A DNA stretch of 64,000 bases from Terriglobia bacterium (GTDB lineage: Bacteria; Acidobacteriota; Terriglobia; Terriglobales; Acidobacteriaceae). Location: assembly GCA_020072585.1 (NCBI GenBank), contig JAIQGL010000017.1, forward strand, positions 124,001 through 188,000, read 5' to 3'. Positions 8,339 to 18,500 of this stretch are shown here, piece by piece. Made by a program: the position numbers and the translations under genes. The notes under the pieces were generated by a model. It ran no database searches. It was not told the DNA's origin and saw only the letters and a list, made by a program, of their open reading frames with translations. Numbering within the stretch: position 1 is the stretch's first letter; every line of letters begins with the position of its first letter.

Positions 8339-9328
8339 ATGAGGTGTGACAAATTCTTTGCCGGTGACCGGGTTGTGGTGCGCTCGCCGCAAGAAATCCT
8401 CTCAACCCTCGATTCCAACGGCACTCTGGACGGCCACCCTTTCATGCCGGAGATGCTGGATCGGTGCGGTAAGTCTTTTCGCGTCCATCGACGTGTAGAA
8501 AAAACTTGCGTAGAAGCGCCCCCTCCGGTCGAGCCGAACCGGCGTTTTGCAAAGGACGACGTGGTCACGCTGGAAAACCTGCGTTGCGATGGCAGCGGGC
8601 ACGACGGCTGCAAGCGAGGATGCCGCATCTACTGGAAAGAAGCTTGGCTGCGCCCCGCGGATGGCACAGAAACGGAAGTGCCTGTGGATGAAGCCGCCCT
8701 TGCAGCATTGCGTGCGCGCCTCAAGGTGAAAGCTGACGAGCAACGCTATTTCTGCCAGTCAACAGAGCTGCTCCGATCGACGGAAGCCTTTCCCGGCAGA
8801 ATGAAACCCTGGCTTGTGCGGATTGCCTTTCGGCAAATCCGCCAAAAGGATCGCTCAGCATCAGAGATGGCAAAGCTCTTCGTGCGCTGGCTCCGGATCA
8901 GGCTTCATCGTGCCGTAGCAGGAGACGACAGGCTTCGTGGCCCCCACACCAAGGGGACACCGGTCGAGGTGCTCGATCTCAAGCCGGGCGAACTGGTTCG
9001 TATAAAACCCTTAGATCAGATCGTCGCGACCCTGAATCACAAGAAACGCAATCGAGGTATGGTCGTTTGCCATGAAATGACCCTTTGCTGTGAGACAGTG
9101 GCCCAGGTTCGCTACCGCGTCAATCGCGTGATTGAGGAGATCTCCGGCAAGATGCGGGAACTCAATCATACCGTCACACTGCAAGGCCCCGGTGGCGAAC
9201 CGTCACTGTGTGATGAGTGTCTCTGTTACGGAGAAATGGGCGATTGCCCGCGCGGTGAGTTGATGTACTGGCGGGAAATCTGGCTGGAACGCGTGAATCA
9301 ACAAGATCAGGTTGGGACCCGAAATTGA
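8339..9328 (+). CDS. internally duplicated Cys-rich protein in the NRPS cluster (329 aa)
   Basis: Residues 8-105 and about 222-320 look like two copies of one unit. Each begins with a beta-rich stretch: DRVVVRSPQEILSTLD and ELVRIKPLDQIVATLN. A segment with a conserved MxxCG or MTLCC element follows, then a Cys cluster ending in a tyrosine-tryptophan motif: CKRGCRIYWKEAWL in copy one and CPRGELMYWREIWL in copy two. The middle (about 115-220) is helical and basic. The Cys pairs could bind metal or form disulfides. I do not recognise a named function. It starts at ATG 8339 after GGAAGGGG and ends at the NRPS gene, which suggests cotranscription and a role in biosynthesis or resistance. Confidence 0.75.
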   Translation: MRCDKFFAGDRVVVRSPQEILSTLDSNGTLDGHPFMPEMLDRCGKSFRVHRRVEKTCVEAPPPVEPNRRFAKDDVVTLENLRCDGSGHDGCKRGCRIYWKEAWLRPADGTETEVPVDEAALAALRARLKVKADEQRYFCQSTELLRSTEAFPGRMKPWLVRIAFRQIRQKDRSASEMAKLFVRWLRIRLHRAVAGDDRLRGPHTKGTPVEVLDLKPGELVRIKPLDQIVATLNHKKRNRGMVVCHEMTLCCETVAQVRYRVNRVIEEISGKMRELNHTVTLQGPGGEPSLCDECLCYGEMGDCPRGELMYWREIWLERVNQQDQVGTRN

Positions 9329-9375
9329 GAGCGCTGATCTGCGGGAATAGCGGAACATCGAAGGAAACGTTGAGC

Positions 9376-12300
9376 GTGAAATTGATTGAAAAAGCGTATG
9401 AGCTTTCGCCGATGCAGCATGGGATGCTGTTTCATGCGATCAGTGAGCCGGGCTCCGGCGTGGACATTGAGCAGATCGTCTGCCGGTTAGACGAACGGCT
9501 CAACACCACGGCCATGTTGCGCGCCTGGGACTTGATCGCTTCACGCCACACGATTCTGCGGACCGCTTTTGCCTGGGAAGGTATCGCCGAGCCACAACAG
9601 CAAGTGTACGAATCCGTGCGGATTCCTTCTGAGATTATCGATTGGCGCGGCGCCGGTGCCGCAGAGCAAGCGGCACGCTGGGATCGATTGCTGGCCGCCG
9701 ACCGCAAGCAGGGTTTTGACTTGTCACGCGCGCCGCTGATGCGGTTGCGCATCGTGCAATTGGGCGAATCTTCCTATCGATTGTTGTGGACCTTCCATCA
9801 CGCCCTGTTGGATGGCCGTTCGTTCCCGATTGTGTTGCGCGAAGTCTTCGCAGCGTACACGGCGTTTCGTGATGGTGTGCCAGGGGGGCCGCAACTCGCC
9901 GCGCGCAAGCCCTATTACGACTACATCGAATGGCTGCGCACCCAGGACCTTGCACAAGCCGAGCAGTTCTTCCGGGGAAAGCTAAAGGGATTCCGTGCGC
10001 CAACCCCGATTCCGTCATCTGCTGCCGCTGATGGAAGCGCCTGGGGAGTAGCGCAATGCCGTCTTTCGGAAGAGCTGACAAAGAAGTTAAGCGCCTTTGC
10101 GCAAGCGGCCGGCGTCACTGTCAACACTCTGCTACAGGGGGCTTGGGCCTTGCTGCTGCATCATCACAGCGGTGAGGAAGACATCGTTTTTGGTGCGACC
10201 CGCGCCGGACGGTCGTCTACGTTAAACGATGCCGACGCGCCCGTTGGACTCTTTATCAATACATTGCCAATGCGCATCTCGGCGCGCCCAGAGGCCCTGG
10301 TGGGCGACTGGCTGCGCGAGATCCGCGAACAGCATATAGCTCTCCGGCCCTACGAGCAGACTCCTTTGCGCGTCATTCAAAAAGCCAGTGAAGTGCCGGG
10401 CGGCGTGGGCTTGTTCAACAGCATTCTGGTTTTTGAGAACTACTTGCTGGATACGGCGCTGCGCGCTCAAGGCGGCGAATGGACCAACCGCCACTTTGAA
10501 TACATTGGCCAGACCAATTTTCCGCTGACCCTGATCGTCTATGCGGACCGTGAGATGGTATTGCGCCTGGAGCACGACCCGAAGCAGCTGAACCGTGCAA
10601 GCGCCGAGCGGGTGGTGAGGCATCTTCGCACTCTGCTCGAAGGGATTTGTGTGGATGCCACACGATCCATCTCAAGCGTGCCGTTCTTGACGGAAGCAGA
10701 AACTCGCGAGCTTCTGGCGCCTCCCCGGGCAGCTTCACAAGTGAACGAATGCCTGCATCAGCGGTTTGAGCGGCAAGTGGCGCGTACTCCCGAGTCGGTC
10801 GCGGTCACTTGCGATGGTGAATCGTTGACCTACCGAGAGTTGAACCGCCGTGCGAATGCGGTGGCCAGGCGTCTGGTCGCGCTGGGCGCTGGGCCGGAAG
10901 TTTTAATCGGCCTGTGCGTAGAACGCAACCTGGGGATGGTGGTGGGCATTCTGGGAATTCTGAAGGCCGGTGCGGCGTATCTGCCCATCGATTTAAGCTA
11001 TCCGCCGGAGCGCGTGGCGTTCATGCTCGAAGACGCTGGCGTACCAGTGCTGCTTTCGCAGCGCAGCCTTGCGACCAGCCTCCCGAAACATCAGGGTACA
11101 GTTCTGTTTTTGGACGACGTGACCGACAGCGTAGACGAAGCGCTGGACAGCGGAGCAAAACCAGAAAGCCTGGCTTACGTTATTTATACGTCGGGCTCCA
11201 CCGGCAAGCCCAAAGGCTGCCAGATCACGCATGCCAACGTGGTGCGTCTCTTTGATCAGACGGACCACTGGTACGGCTTCCAGCCCAGTGATGTGTGGAC
11301 CCTGTTTCATTCCTGCGCCTTCGATTTTTCCGTGTGGGAGATTTGGGGCGCGCTGCTGTATGGCGGAAAACTGGTCGTCATTCCGTATTGGGTGAGCCGC
11401 TCGCCGGAAGCGTTTGCTGAACTCTTGCGCCGCGAGCATGTCACCGTGCTGAACCAGACGCCCTCGGCGTTCCGCCAGCTGACGCCGTTTGTGCTCGCCA
11501 GCATCCCTCCCGCAGAACAGGCTTTGCGCTATGTGATCTTCGGTGGCGAAGCGTTGGAACTGGCCAGCCTGTTGCCCTGGATGGAGCAATACGGAGACAG
11601 CAAACCTGCGTTAATCAACATGTACGGCATCACGGAAACCACCGTGCATGTGACGTACCGGCCGATCACACTCAAGGAAGTGCATGCCGGATTGGGAAGT
11701 CTGATTGGCGAACCTATTTCGGACCTCGCCGTGTATGTTCTCAATCCGCAAGGTCAGCCGGTGCCCCTCGGCGTAGCTGGTGAAATGTACGTTGGCGGCG
11801 CTGGCGTGGCCCGCGGCTATTTACGTCGGCAGGAACTTACTGCGCAGAGATTTATCAAAAATACATTTGCAGCCGGGCGTCTCTACCGCACCGGCGATTT
11901 GGCGCGGCGATTGCCCAACGGCGATCTTGAATACCTGGGCCGCATCGATCATCAGGTCAAGATCCGCGGTTTCCGCATTGAGTTGGGCGAGATTGAATCT
12001 GTGATCAGCTTGTATCCGGGAATTCGCGAAGTAGTGGTGATCGCGCGCGAAGATAAACCCGGGGACAAAAAGCTGGTGGCGTATTACTGTGCGGCGCAAG
12101 AAGTCGCCCTTGACGCATTGCGCGCACACATGAAGCTGACTCTGCCGGACTATATGGTTCCGGCGGCTTTGCTGCGCATGGACGCTCTGCCGCTCACCTC
12201 CAACGGCAAAGTGGACCGCCGTGCTCTGCCGGCGCCGGACATGTCACGCGCCAGCCGCAAGAATACCTATGTGGCGCCGCGCACACCGGTCGAACAAGCA

Positions 12301-15300
12301 CTGGCACGCATCTGGGGCGAGGTGCTGGGCATCGAAGCGCCCGGCATTCACGACAATTTCTTTGAGTTGGGCGGCGATTCGATTTTGAGCATTCAGGTGA
12401 TTTCACGCGCGCGGCAAGCCGGGTTGGCCATCACGCCGCGCGAACTGTTCCAATCGCCAACCGTTGCCGAGCTCGCGGCAGCCGCCCCGCAGGTGGCCAA
12501 TGCTCCGGCCCACGTAGAAACAACGTCGGGCGATGTCGCGCTCACACCCATTCAGCGGTGGTTTTTTGCGCAGCCGCTTGAAAATCGCAATTACTGGAAT
12601 CAGACCTTCCTGTTTACAGTTCCTCCGGGGATCGATGTGGATCGTCTGGAACAAGCGCTGGCTGCCGCCGTGGCCCATCACGATGCATTCTGCCTGCGGT
12701 TTGCGCAAACATCCTCGGGCTGGCGGCAGACGTATGCCGATGACGTTCCTCCGCTCACGATCGAGCGTGCGGATCATATCTTCACCCAGGCGGAAATTCT
12801 GGATGCCGCCGGAAGAGTACAGGGATCTCTCGATATCGCGCAAGGGCCTTTGCTTGCGGCCATGTTTTTCCCCATGGGCCCCGAAAAACCGGGCCGCCTG
12901 CTTCTCACTGTGCATCATCTGGCCATCGACGGCGTTTCCTGGAGACTGCTGCTGGAAGACGTGGAGAGCGCCTACTGGGCGTTGCAGGAATCAAAGCAAA
13001 TCGCGTTACCATCGAGGACTGCCTCTTACAAGACCTGGTCCGCCGCGCTGGCTGCGTACGCGGAGCGGCCTGAGGTGAAGGCTCAAAACGACTACTGGCG
13101 GGCCGTGCCTGATGCGACGTCAGCGCAACTCCCCGTGGACCATGCGGCGGGACTGAACACCGAAGACTCCACCGAAACCGTAACAGCCAGGCTCTCGGCG
13201 GACCAGACCGAATTGCTGCTGCGACACATTCCTGCTGTCTATCATTCGCAAATCAATGACTTGCTGTTGACGGCGCTCACGGAAAGCTTCCGGCCCTGGA
13301 CAGGGCGCGAATCTTTGCTGGTCGATGTTGAAGGGCATGGGCGGGAAGACATTGGAGCCATCGACGTCTCGCGAACCGTTGGCTGGTTTACCAGTATCTA
13401 TCCCGTGCGCTTGTCCCTGAAATCCGGCGCACGGCTGGACGCTCAGTTGCAATCGGTGAAGCACCAGCTGCGGCAAATTCCGGATAAAGGAATTGGCTAC
13501 GGACTGCTGCGGGATCAGCTGACAGAGCTTCCGCAGGCCGGGGTTCCCCATGCCAACGTGCTCTTCAACTATCTGGGTCAGTTCGATCAGGTTGTCGCAG
13601 GGTCGCGGCTTTTTTCATTCGCAGAGGAGCCCGTGGGCCTGTGGCATCATCCCCAAGGCAGGCGGACGCATTTGATTGAAGTGCTGGCGCGCATTGCCGG
13701 CGGACAACTGGAAGTGCAATTCAATTTCAGCCGCAATGTGCATTCGCGGGCGACAGTAGAGCAAATCGCTGCACGTTATTCCGCCGCGCTCACGGAGTTG
13801 ATCAGCCGCGGCAGCGCAGCCGACGCGCAACGCTGGTCCGTTGCCGATTTCTCCCTCGCGCAGATGGAAGAGGCAGAGCTTGCCGGCATTCTGAAATCAC
13901 ATCCCGCGCTTGAAGATATCTATCCCCTATCGCCAATGCAGAAGCTTTTTTATTCCATGGAAGCTTCGGCGGGCCAATTTGGCCTTGAACAATGGCGCTT
14001 TGTTCTGCATGGCTTGCTGGATACTGCGGCGATGCGGCGGAGCTGGGAACGCGTGATCGAAAGGCATCCCATCCTGCGAACTGCATTTGTTTCCGATGGA
14101 CTTCGGGAAACCATGCAGGTGGTGCTGCCCGCACGTCCCCTGGAGTGGACTGAAATTGATCTACGCGATTTAACAGAAGTTGAGAGGCAGCACCGCCTTG
14201 TACAAAGCATCGAAACCGACCGCGCGAGGAATTTCGACCTTGTCGCGGGGCAATTGCTGCGCCTTATTCTGGTCCGCACCCAGAACGACGAATGGCAGAT
14301 GATATGGAGCACGCATCATCTTCTCATCGACGGCTGGTCCTGGCCGGTCATCTTCAAGGAGCTCGCACAGTTTTACATGGGGAAAAGTGCTCTGCCGAAA
14401 CCGCATCCCTATCGCGATTACATCGCCTGGACGCTCGGTCGCTCCAACGAAGACGCGCAGAATTTCTGGTGCGAGTATTTAAAGGACTTCATACCGCAGC
14501 CGCTGCGCATTGGACAGCGCCCGGCAGTTGTTCCGCTGTCTAGCCATGCGTCGTTTGGCGAAGAGATCGCCTGTCTTGAAGAAAGGGCTACGCAGGCGTT
14601 GCAGAATACGGCGAGAGAGAACCAGATCACGCTGAACACTGTGCTGCAAGGCGCCTGGGCGCTGGTGCTGTCCCACTACCAGGCTTCCACGAATCCAGTT
14701 TTTGGCGCCGCCTATTCCGGCCGTCCGCCGGAGATCTCCGGAATCGAAGGCATGGTGGGACCCTGTGTCAATAATCTGCCCGTTCGCGCCAAAATAGCCG
14801 TGGAGATGCCAGTTGCGGGATGGTTGAAGCAATTGCAGCGCGAGCAATTTGATGCGAGCCTGCATCAATACAATTCGATTGAGCAGATTCAAGGTTGGAG
14901 TGGAATTCCGTGGCGCTACCGTCTGTTCGATAGCCTGATCGTGTTTCAAAACTATGCTTCAGGTGGTGCAACGGAGCGGCTGAGCGAAAGCGTGACCGTG
15001 GAGGTTGCAGACGCGCCGGAATCCACCAACTATCCGCTGACGCTCACGGTTGTGCCGGGTGGCAAGCTTCGGCTCAAAATGTTGTACCGGCCCGAGCAAT
15101 TCGAAGCCGCCAACATCCGCCGCGTGTTGTCGGACCTGGGCTTCGTACTTCGCGAAATCGCGAAAGCGCCAGGCGCGAAGTTGAACGAAATCGTCGCGCA
15201 CCTCGCTCCACCTCCCGCGGTTGTGATGGCGGCTGTTCGATTGACGACGGCGGCCGGTGGCGAGACCACACCACGAACCGACATGGAGCGCACTGTAGCA

Positions 15301-15585
15301 GGGATTTGGCAAGAGTTGTTCGACAACCCTCGCGTCAGCCTGGAAGCAAATTTCTTTGACCTGGGTGGACACTCATTGTTGCTGGTGCAGGCGCACCGGA
15401 AATTGCAGCAGGCCCTTGGACGCAGCCTGCCGATTGTTACCTTGCTGCAGCATCCAACGGCGCGGGCCCTAGCCAGGCAACTGGCCGGAAATGGCGACTC
15501 GCGTTTAGCCCCACAAGCTTTGAACGAACGCGCACGCCGCCAGCAGGAAGCTATGGCTCGCATGAAGACGGGACGAAAGGGATAG
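9376..15585 (+). CDS. nonribosomal peptide synthetase: C-A(Thr)-PCP-E-C-PCP
   Basis: Domains by nucleotide position: condensation 9.40-10.70 kb (HHALLDG), adenylation 10.74-12.24 kb (YTSGSTGKPKG, MYGITETT, NGKVDRRALP), carrier 12.27-12.48 kb (LGGDSIL), epimerisation 12.53-13.81 kb (HHLAIDGVS, EGHGRE, NYLGQFD), condensation 13.90-15.20 kb (HHLLIDGWS), and carrier 15.28-15.48 kb (LGGHSLL). Aligned by eye to GrsA, the adenylation pocket reads D-F-W-N-I-G-M-V-H plus Lys, the recognised threonine code, so module 1 should load Thr and the E domain convert it to the D form. The second module has no adenylation domain. The leading C domain suggests N-acylation or an upstream partner. The start is GTG 9376, since an earlier TTG at 9325 overlaps the previous stop and adds no domain. 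A nine-gene-wide search of the window shows no MbtH protein or phosphopantetheinyl transferase. Confidence 0.93.
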   Translation: MKLIEKAYELSPMQHGMLFHAISEPGSGVDIEQIVCRLDERLNTTAMLRAWDLIASRHTILRTAFAWEGIAEPQQQVYESVRIPSEIIDWRGAGAAEQAARWDRLLAADRKQGFDLSRAPLMRLRIVQLGESSYRLLWTFHHALLDGRSFPIVLREVFAAYTAFRDGVPGGPQLAARKPYYDYIEWLRTQDLAQAEQFFRGKLKGFRAPTPIPSSAAADGSAWGVAQCRLSEELTKKLSAFAQAAGVTVNTLLQGAWALLLHHHSGEEDIVFGATRAGRSSTLNDADAPVGLFINTLPMRISARPEALVGDWLREIREQHIALRPYEQTPLRVIQKASEVPGGVGLFNSILVFENYLLDTALRAQGGEWTNRHFEYIGQTNFPLTLIVYADREMVLRLEHDPKQLNRASAERVVRHLRTLLEGICVDATRSISSVPFLTEAETRELLAPPRAASQVNECLHQRFERQVARTPESVAVTCDGESLTYRELNRRANAVARRLVALGAGPEVLIGLCVERNLGMVVGILGILKAGAAYLPIDLSYPPERVAFMLEDAGVPVLLSQRSLATSLPKHQGTVLFLDDVTDSVDEALDSGAKPESLAYVIYTSGSTGKPKGCQITHANVVRLFDQTDHWYGFQPSDVWTLFHSCAFDFSVWEIWGALLYGGKLVVIPYWVSRSPEAFAELLRREHVTVLNQTPSAFRQLTPFVLASIPPAEQALRYVIFGGEALELASLLPWMEQYGDSKPALINMYGITETTVHVTYRPITLKEVHAGLGSLIGEPISDLAVYVLNPQGQPVPLGVAGEMYVGGAGVARGYLRRQELTAQRFIKNTFAAGRLYRTGDLARRLPNGDLEYLGRIDHQVKIRGFRIELGEIESVISLYPGIREVVVIAREDKPGDKKLVAYYCAAQEVALDALRAHMKLTLPDYMVPAALLRMDALPLTSNGKVDRRALPAPDMSRASRKNTYVAPRTPVEQALARIWGEVLGIEAPGIHDNFFELGGDSILSIQVISRARQAGLAITPRELFQSPTVAELAAAAPQVANAPAHVETTSGDVALTPIQRWFFAQPLENRNYWNQTFLFTVPPGIDVDRLEQALAAAVAHHDAFCLRFAQTSSGWRQTYADDVPPLTIERADHIFTQAEILDAAGRVQGSLDIAQGPLLAAMFFPMGPEKPGRLLLTVHHLAIDGVSWRLLLEDVESAYWALQESKQIALPSRTASYKTWSAALAAYAERPEVKAQNDYWRAVPDATSAQLPVDHAAGLNTEDSTETVTARLSADQTELLLRHIPAVYHSQINDLLLTALTESFRPWTGRESLLVDVEGHGREDIGAIDVSRTVGWFTSIYPVRLSLKSGARLDAQLQSVKHQLRQIPDKGIGYGLLRDQLTELPQAGVPHANVLFNYLGQFDQVVAGSRLFSFAEEPVGLWHHPQGRRTHLIEVLARIAGGQLEVQFNFSRNVHSRATVEQIAARYSAALTELISRGSAADAQRWSVADFSLAQMEEAELAGILKSHPALEDIYPLSPMQKLFYSMEASAGQFGLEQWRFVLHGLLDTAAMRRSWERVIERHPILRTAFVSDGLRETMQVVLPARPLEWTEIDLRDLTEVERQHRLVQSIETDRARNFDLVAGQLLRLILVRTQNDEWQMIWSTHHLLIDGWSWPVIFKELAQFYMGKSALPKPHPYRDYIAWTLGRSNEDAQNFWCEYLKDFIPQPLRIGQRPAVVPLSSHASFGEEIACLEERATQALQNTARENQITLNTVLQGAWALVLSHYQASTNPVFGAAYSGRPPEISGIEGMVGPCVNNLPVRAKIAVEMPVAGWLKQLQREQFDASLHQYNSIEQIQGWSGIPWRYRLFDSLIVFQNYASGGATERLSESVTVEVADAPESTNYPLTLTVVPGGKLRLKMLYRPEQFEAANIRRVLSDLGFVLREIAKAPGAKLNEIVAHLAPPPAVVMAAVRLTTAAGGETTPRTDMERTVAGIWQELFDNPRVSLEANFFDLGGHSLLLVQAHRKLQQALGRSLPIVTLLQHPTARALARQLAGNGDSRLAPQALNERARRQQEAMARMKTGRKG

Positions 15586-15593
15586 AAGGAAGC

Positions 15594-18500
15594 ATGTCAC
15601 AACCGGAACAGCTCGATTCGTTGAACAGCGTGGCCATTATCGGCATGGCAGGCCGTTTTCCCGGCGCGCGAAACGTGCGGGAGTTCTGGCAGAATCTCGC
15701 CGCCGGCAAGGAAACCATCTCTTTCTTCGAACCGGGCGAACTTGAACCCGTGCCCAATGAACCTGCGGAAGTTCGCAACGATCCTCACTACGTCCGGGCC
15801 CGCGGCATGCTTGAGGGCGCAGAGACGTTCGATGCCGCATTTTTTGGAATCAACCCGCGCGAAGCGGAATTGATGGATCCGCAGCACCGTGTGTTCCTGG
15901 AAACAGTCTGGGAGGCTTTTGAGGATGCCGGTTATGACCCGCTGGCCTACACCGGCCCGGTGGGTGTGTTCGCGGGCATGGCCAATAACACCTATTTTCC
16001 TGCCGTGATTGCGCCGCGGAAGTCTGGCGAGAGTCCAGCGTTCGCGCTGCAAACCATGCTCGGCAATGAGAAGGATTATCTGGCAACGCGAACGTCCTAC
16101 AAGCTAAATCTGCGCGGGCCGAGCCTGAACATTCAGACGGCGTGCTCAACCGCGCTGGTGGCTGTGGCCCAGGCCTATCAGTCCTTGCAAGGTTATCAAT
16201 GCGATATGGCGATTGCGGGCGGCATTTCAATCACTGCCCCACAGAAGCGCGGTTATCTGTATCACGAAGGCGCCATCGTCTCTCCAGACGGGCATTGCCG
16301 CGCATTTGATGCGCAAGCCGGGGGGACGATTTTTTCCAACGGCACCGGCGTCGTGGTGCTGAAACGTCTGGCGGATGCCATGGCCGACCACGATCATATT
16401 TATGCCGTGATCAAAGGCGTGGGCGTAAACAACGATGGTTCCGCGCGCGTCAGCTTTGCGGCTCCCAGCGTGGACGGCCAGGCTGAAGCAATCGCCATGG
16501 CGCAGGCATTGGCTGGCGTGGATGCCAACAGCATCACGTACGTAGAGACGCACGGCACAGGCACCGCGCTGGGCGACCCGGTGGAAGTCGCCGGGCTCAC
16601 ACAAGCTTTCCGGTTGGGCACGGAACGCAACCAGTTTTGTGCGATTGGCTCAGTCAAGAGCAATATCGGTCATTTAGATGCCGCAGCAGGGATCGCGGGC
16701 CTGATCAAAACTTCGCTTTCGTTGCAGAATGCGAAAATCCCTGCGAGCCTGCACTACAACCAGCCGAATCCTAAGATCAATTTCGCGGAAACGCCGTTTT
16801 ATGTAAACGCAAAGCTAACGGATTGGCCGGCGGGCGAAACGCCGCGCCGCGCCGGTGTAAGTGCGTTTGGCTCAGGCGGCACCAATGCGCACGTGATTCT
16901 GGAAGAGGCGCCTGAGCGCCAGGCGTCCGGGCCGGCGCGCGCAGAGCAGTTGTTCCTTATTTCGGCGCGGAGCCAGACGGCCCTGGATCACGCAGGGAGC
17001 AATTTGGCCGCGTATCTGTCTTCCAGCGATTCTGCTCTGAATCTGGCGGATGCGGCATTTACGCTACAGACCGGGCGGCGTCATTTCCCGCATCGCAGGG
17101 CAACGGTGGCTCGCACGGCTGCCGAAGCTGCTGAGGCGCTCGTCTCTGGCGATCCCAAACGTGTGTGGTCACGAAAGTGTGAGCATGCCGAAGCCCCCGT
17201 AGTGTTTCTGTTCCCCGGACAAGGCGCGCAGCAAGTGAACATGGGCCGCGGTTTGTATGAAAACGAGTCCGTTTTTGCGGCGCAAGTGGATGAATGCGCC
17301 GAGGTGCTGCGGCCGCTCATGGGCCTCGATTTGCGTACGCTGCTCTATCCACAGCCCGGCCATGAAGAAGGCGCCTCGCGGCGGCTCAAGGAAACCTTCA
17401 TCACGCAACCGGCGCTGTTCGTGGTGGAATATGCGCTGGCGCAACTGTGGATGCAGTGGGGCGTAGCGCCGAAGGCGATGATTGGCCACAGCCTGGGTGA
17501 ATATGTGGCGGCTTGCATTGCTGGTGTTTTTTCGCGGAATGACGCATTGCGTATCCTTTCGGCGCGCGCCCGCATGATGCAGGATTTGCCTGCCGGAGCC
17601 ATGCTGGCCGTGCGTCTGCCGGAAAACGAAGTAACCCCGCTCCTGGGAGAGAAGCTGTCGATCGCCGCTCTCAACAGTCCCGGGATGACGGTTGTTTCCG
17701 GCCCTTTCGATGCCATCGATGCGCTGGCTGCGATGCTCGAAGAAAAGAAGGTGATGTGCCGCCGTCTGGCGACATCGCACGCGTTTCATTCGGCCATGCT
17801 CGATCCCATGTTGCCCGGCTTTGCCGAAGTAGTGACCAGTGTGCAGATGCATCCGCCGCAAGTGCCCTTTGTTTCAAGCCTGACCGGCACCTGGATCACG
17901 GACGATCAGGCCATGAGCCCCGACTATTGGGTGCAGCAGGTACGCCGGACCGTACGGTTTTCAAGTGGTATTGCCGAACTCCTGGAGGATCCAGCGAATA
18001 TTCTGGTCGAAGTTGGACCGGGGCAAACCTTGAGTACTCTGGCACGGCAGCATCCGGCCAAACAGGCAGGGCAGGAAATCGTGGCGTCGCTCAAAAGCGA
18101 AGAGAACGTCAAGCCAGATCTGCAATCAAAAGATCTGCGATCGCAGGACATAAGGTCCATGATGGAAGCCGCGGGACGCATCTGGACCGCAGGCGGCAGC
18201 GTGGATTGGGCCGGCTTCCATGGCAACGAGGCGCGCCACAGGGTGCCGCTGCCTACCTACCCATTTGAACGGCAACGCTATTGGATCGATTCGCCGCTGA
18301 CAGAGGTAACACCCCAAAGCGACTGGCAGCCAAACGGAATCAAGAATCCCACAGAATCGGAGCAGCAACCGATGGCAATTCCACAACCGAACCAAAACGC
18401 AGACACTTTGCAGGCGCAGCAGGCGGCTGCGCTGGGTAAGCTCAGAGCGCTATTCAGCGACATCTCCGGCTTGACCGCCGATCAATTGATCGCGTCAGCG

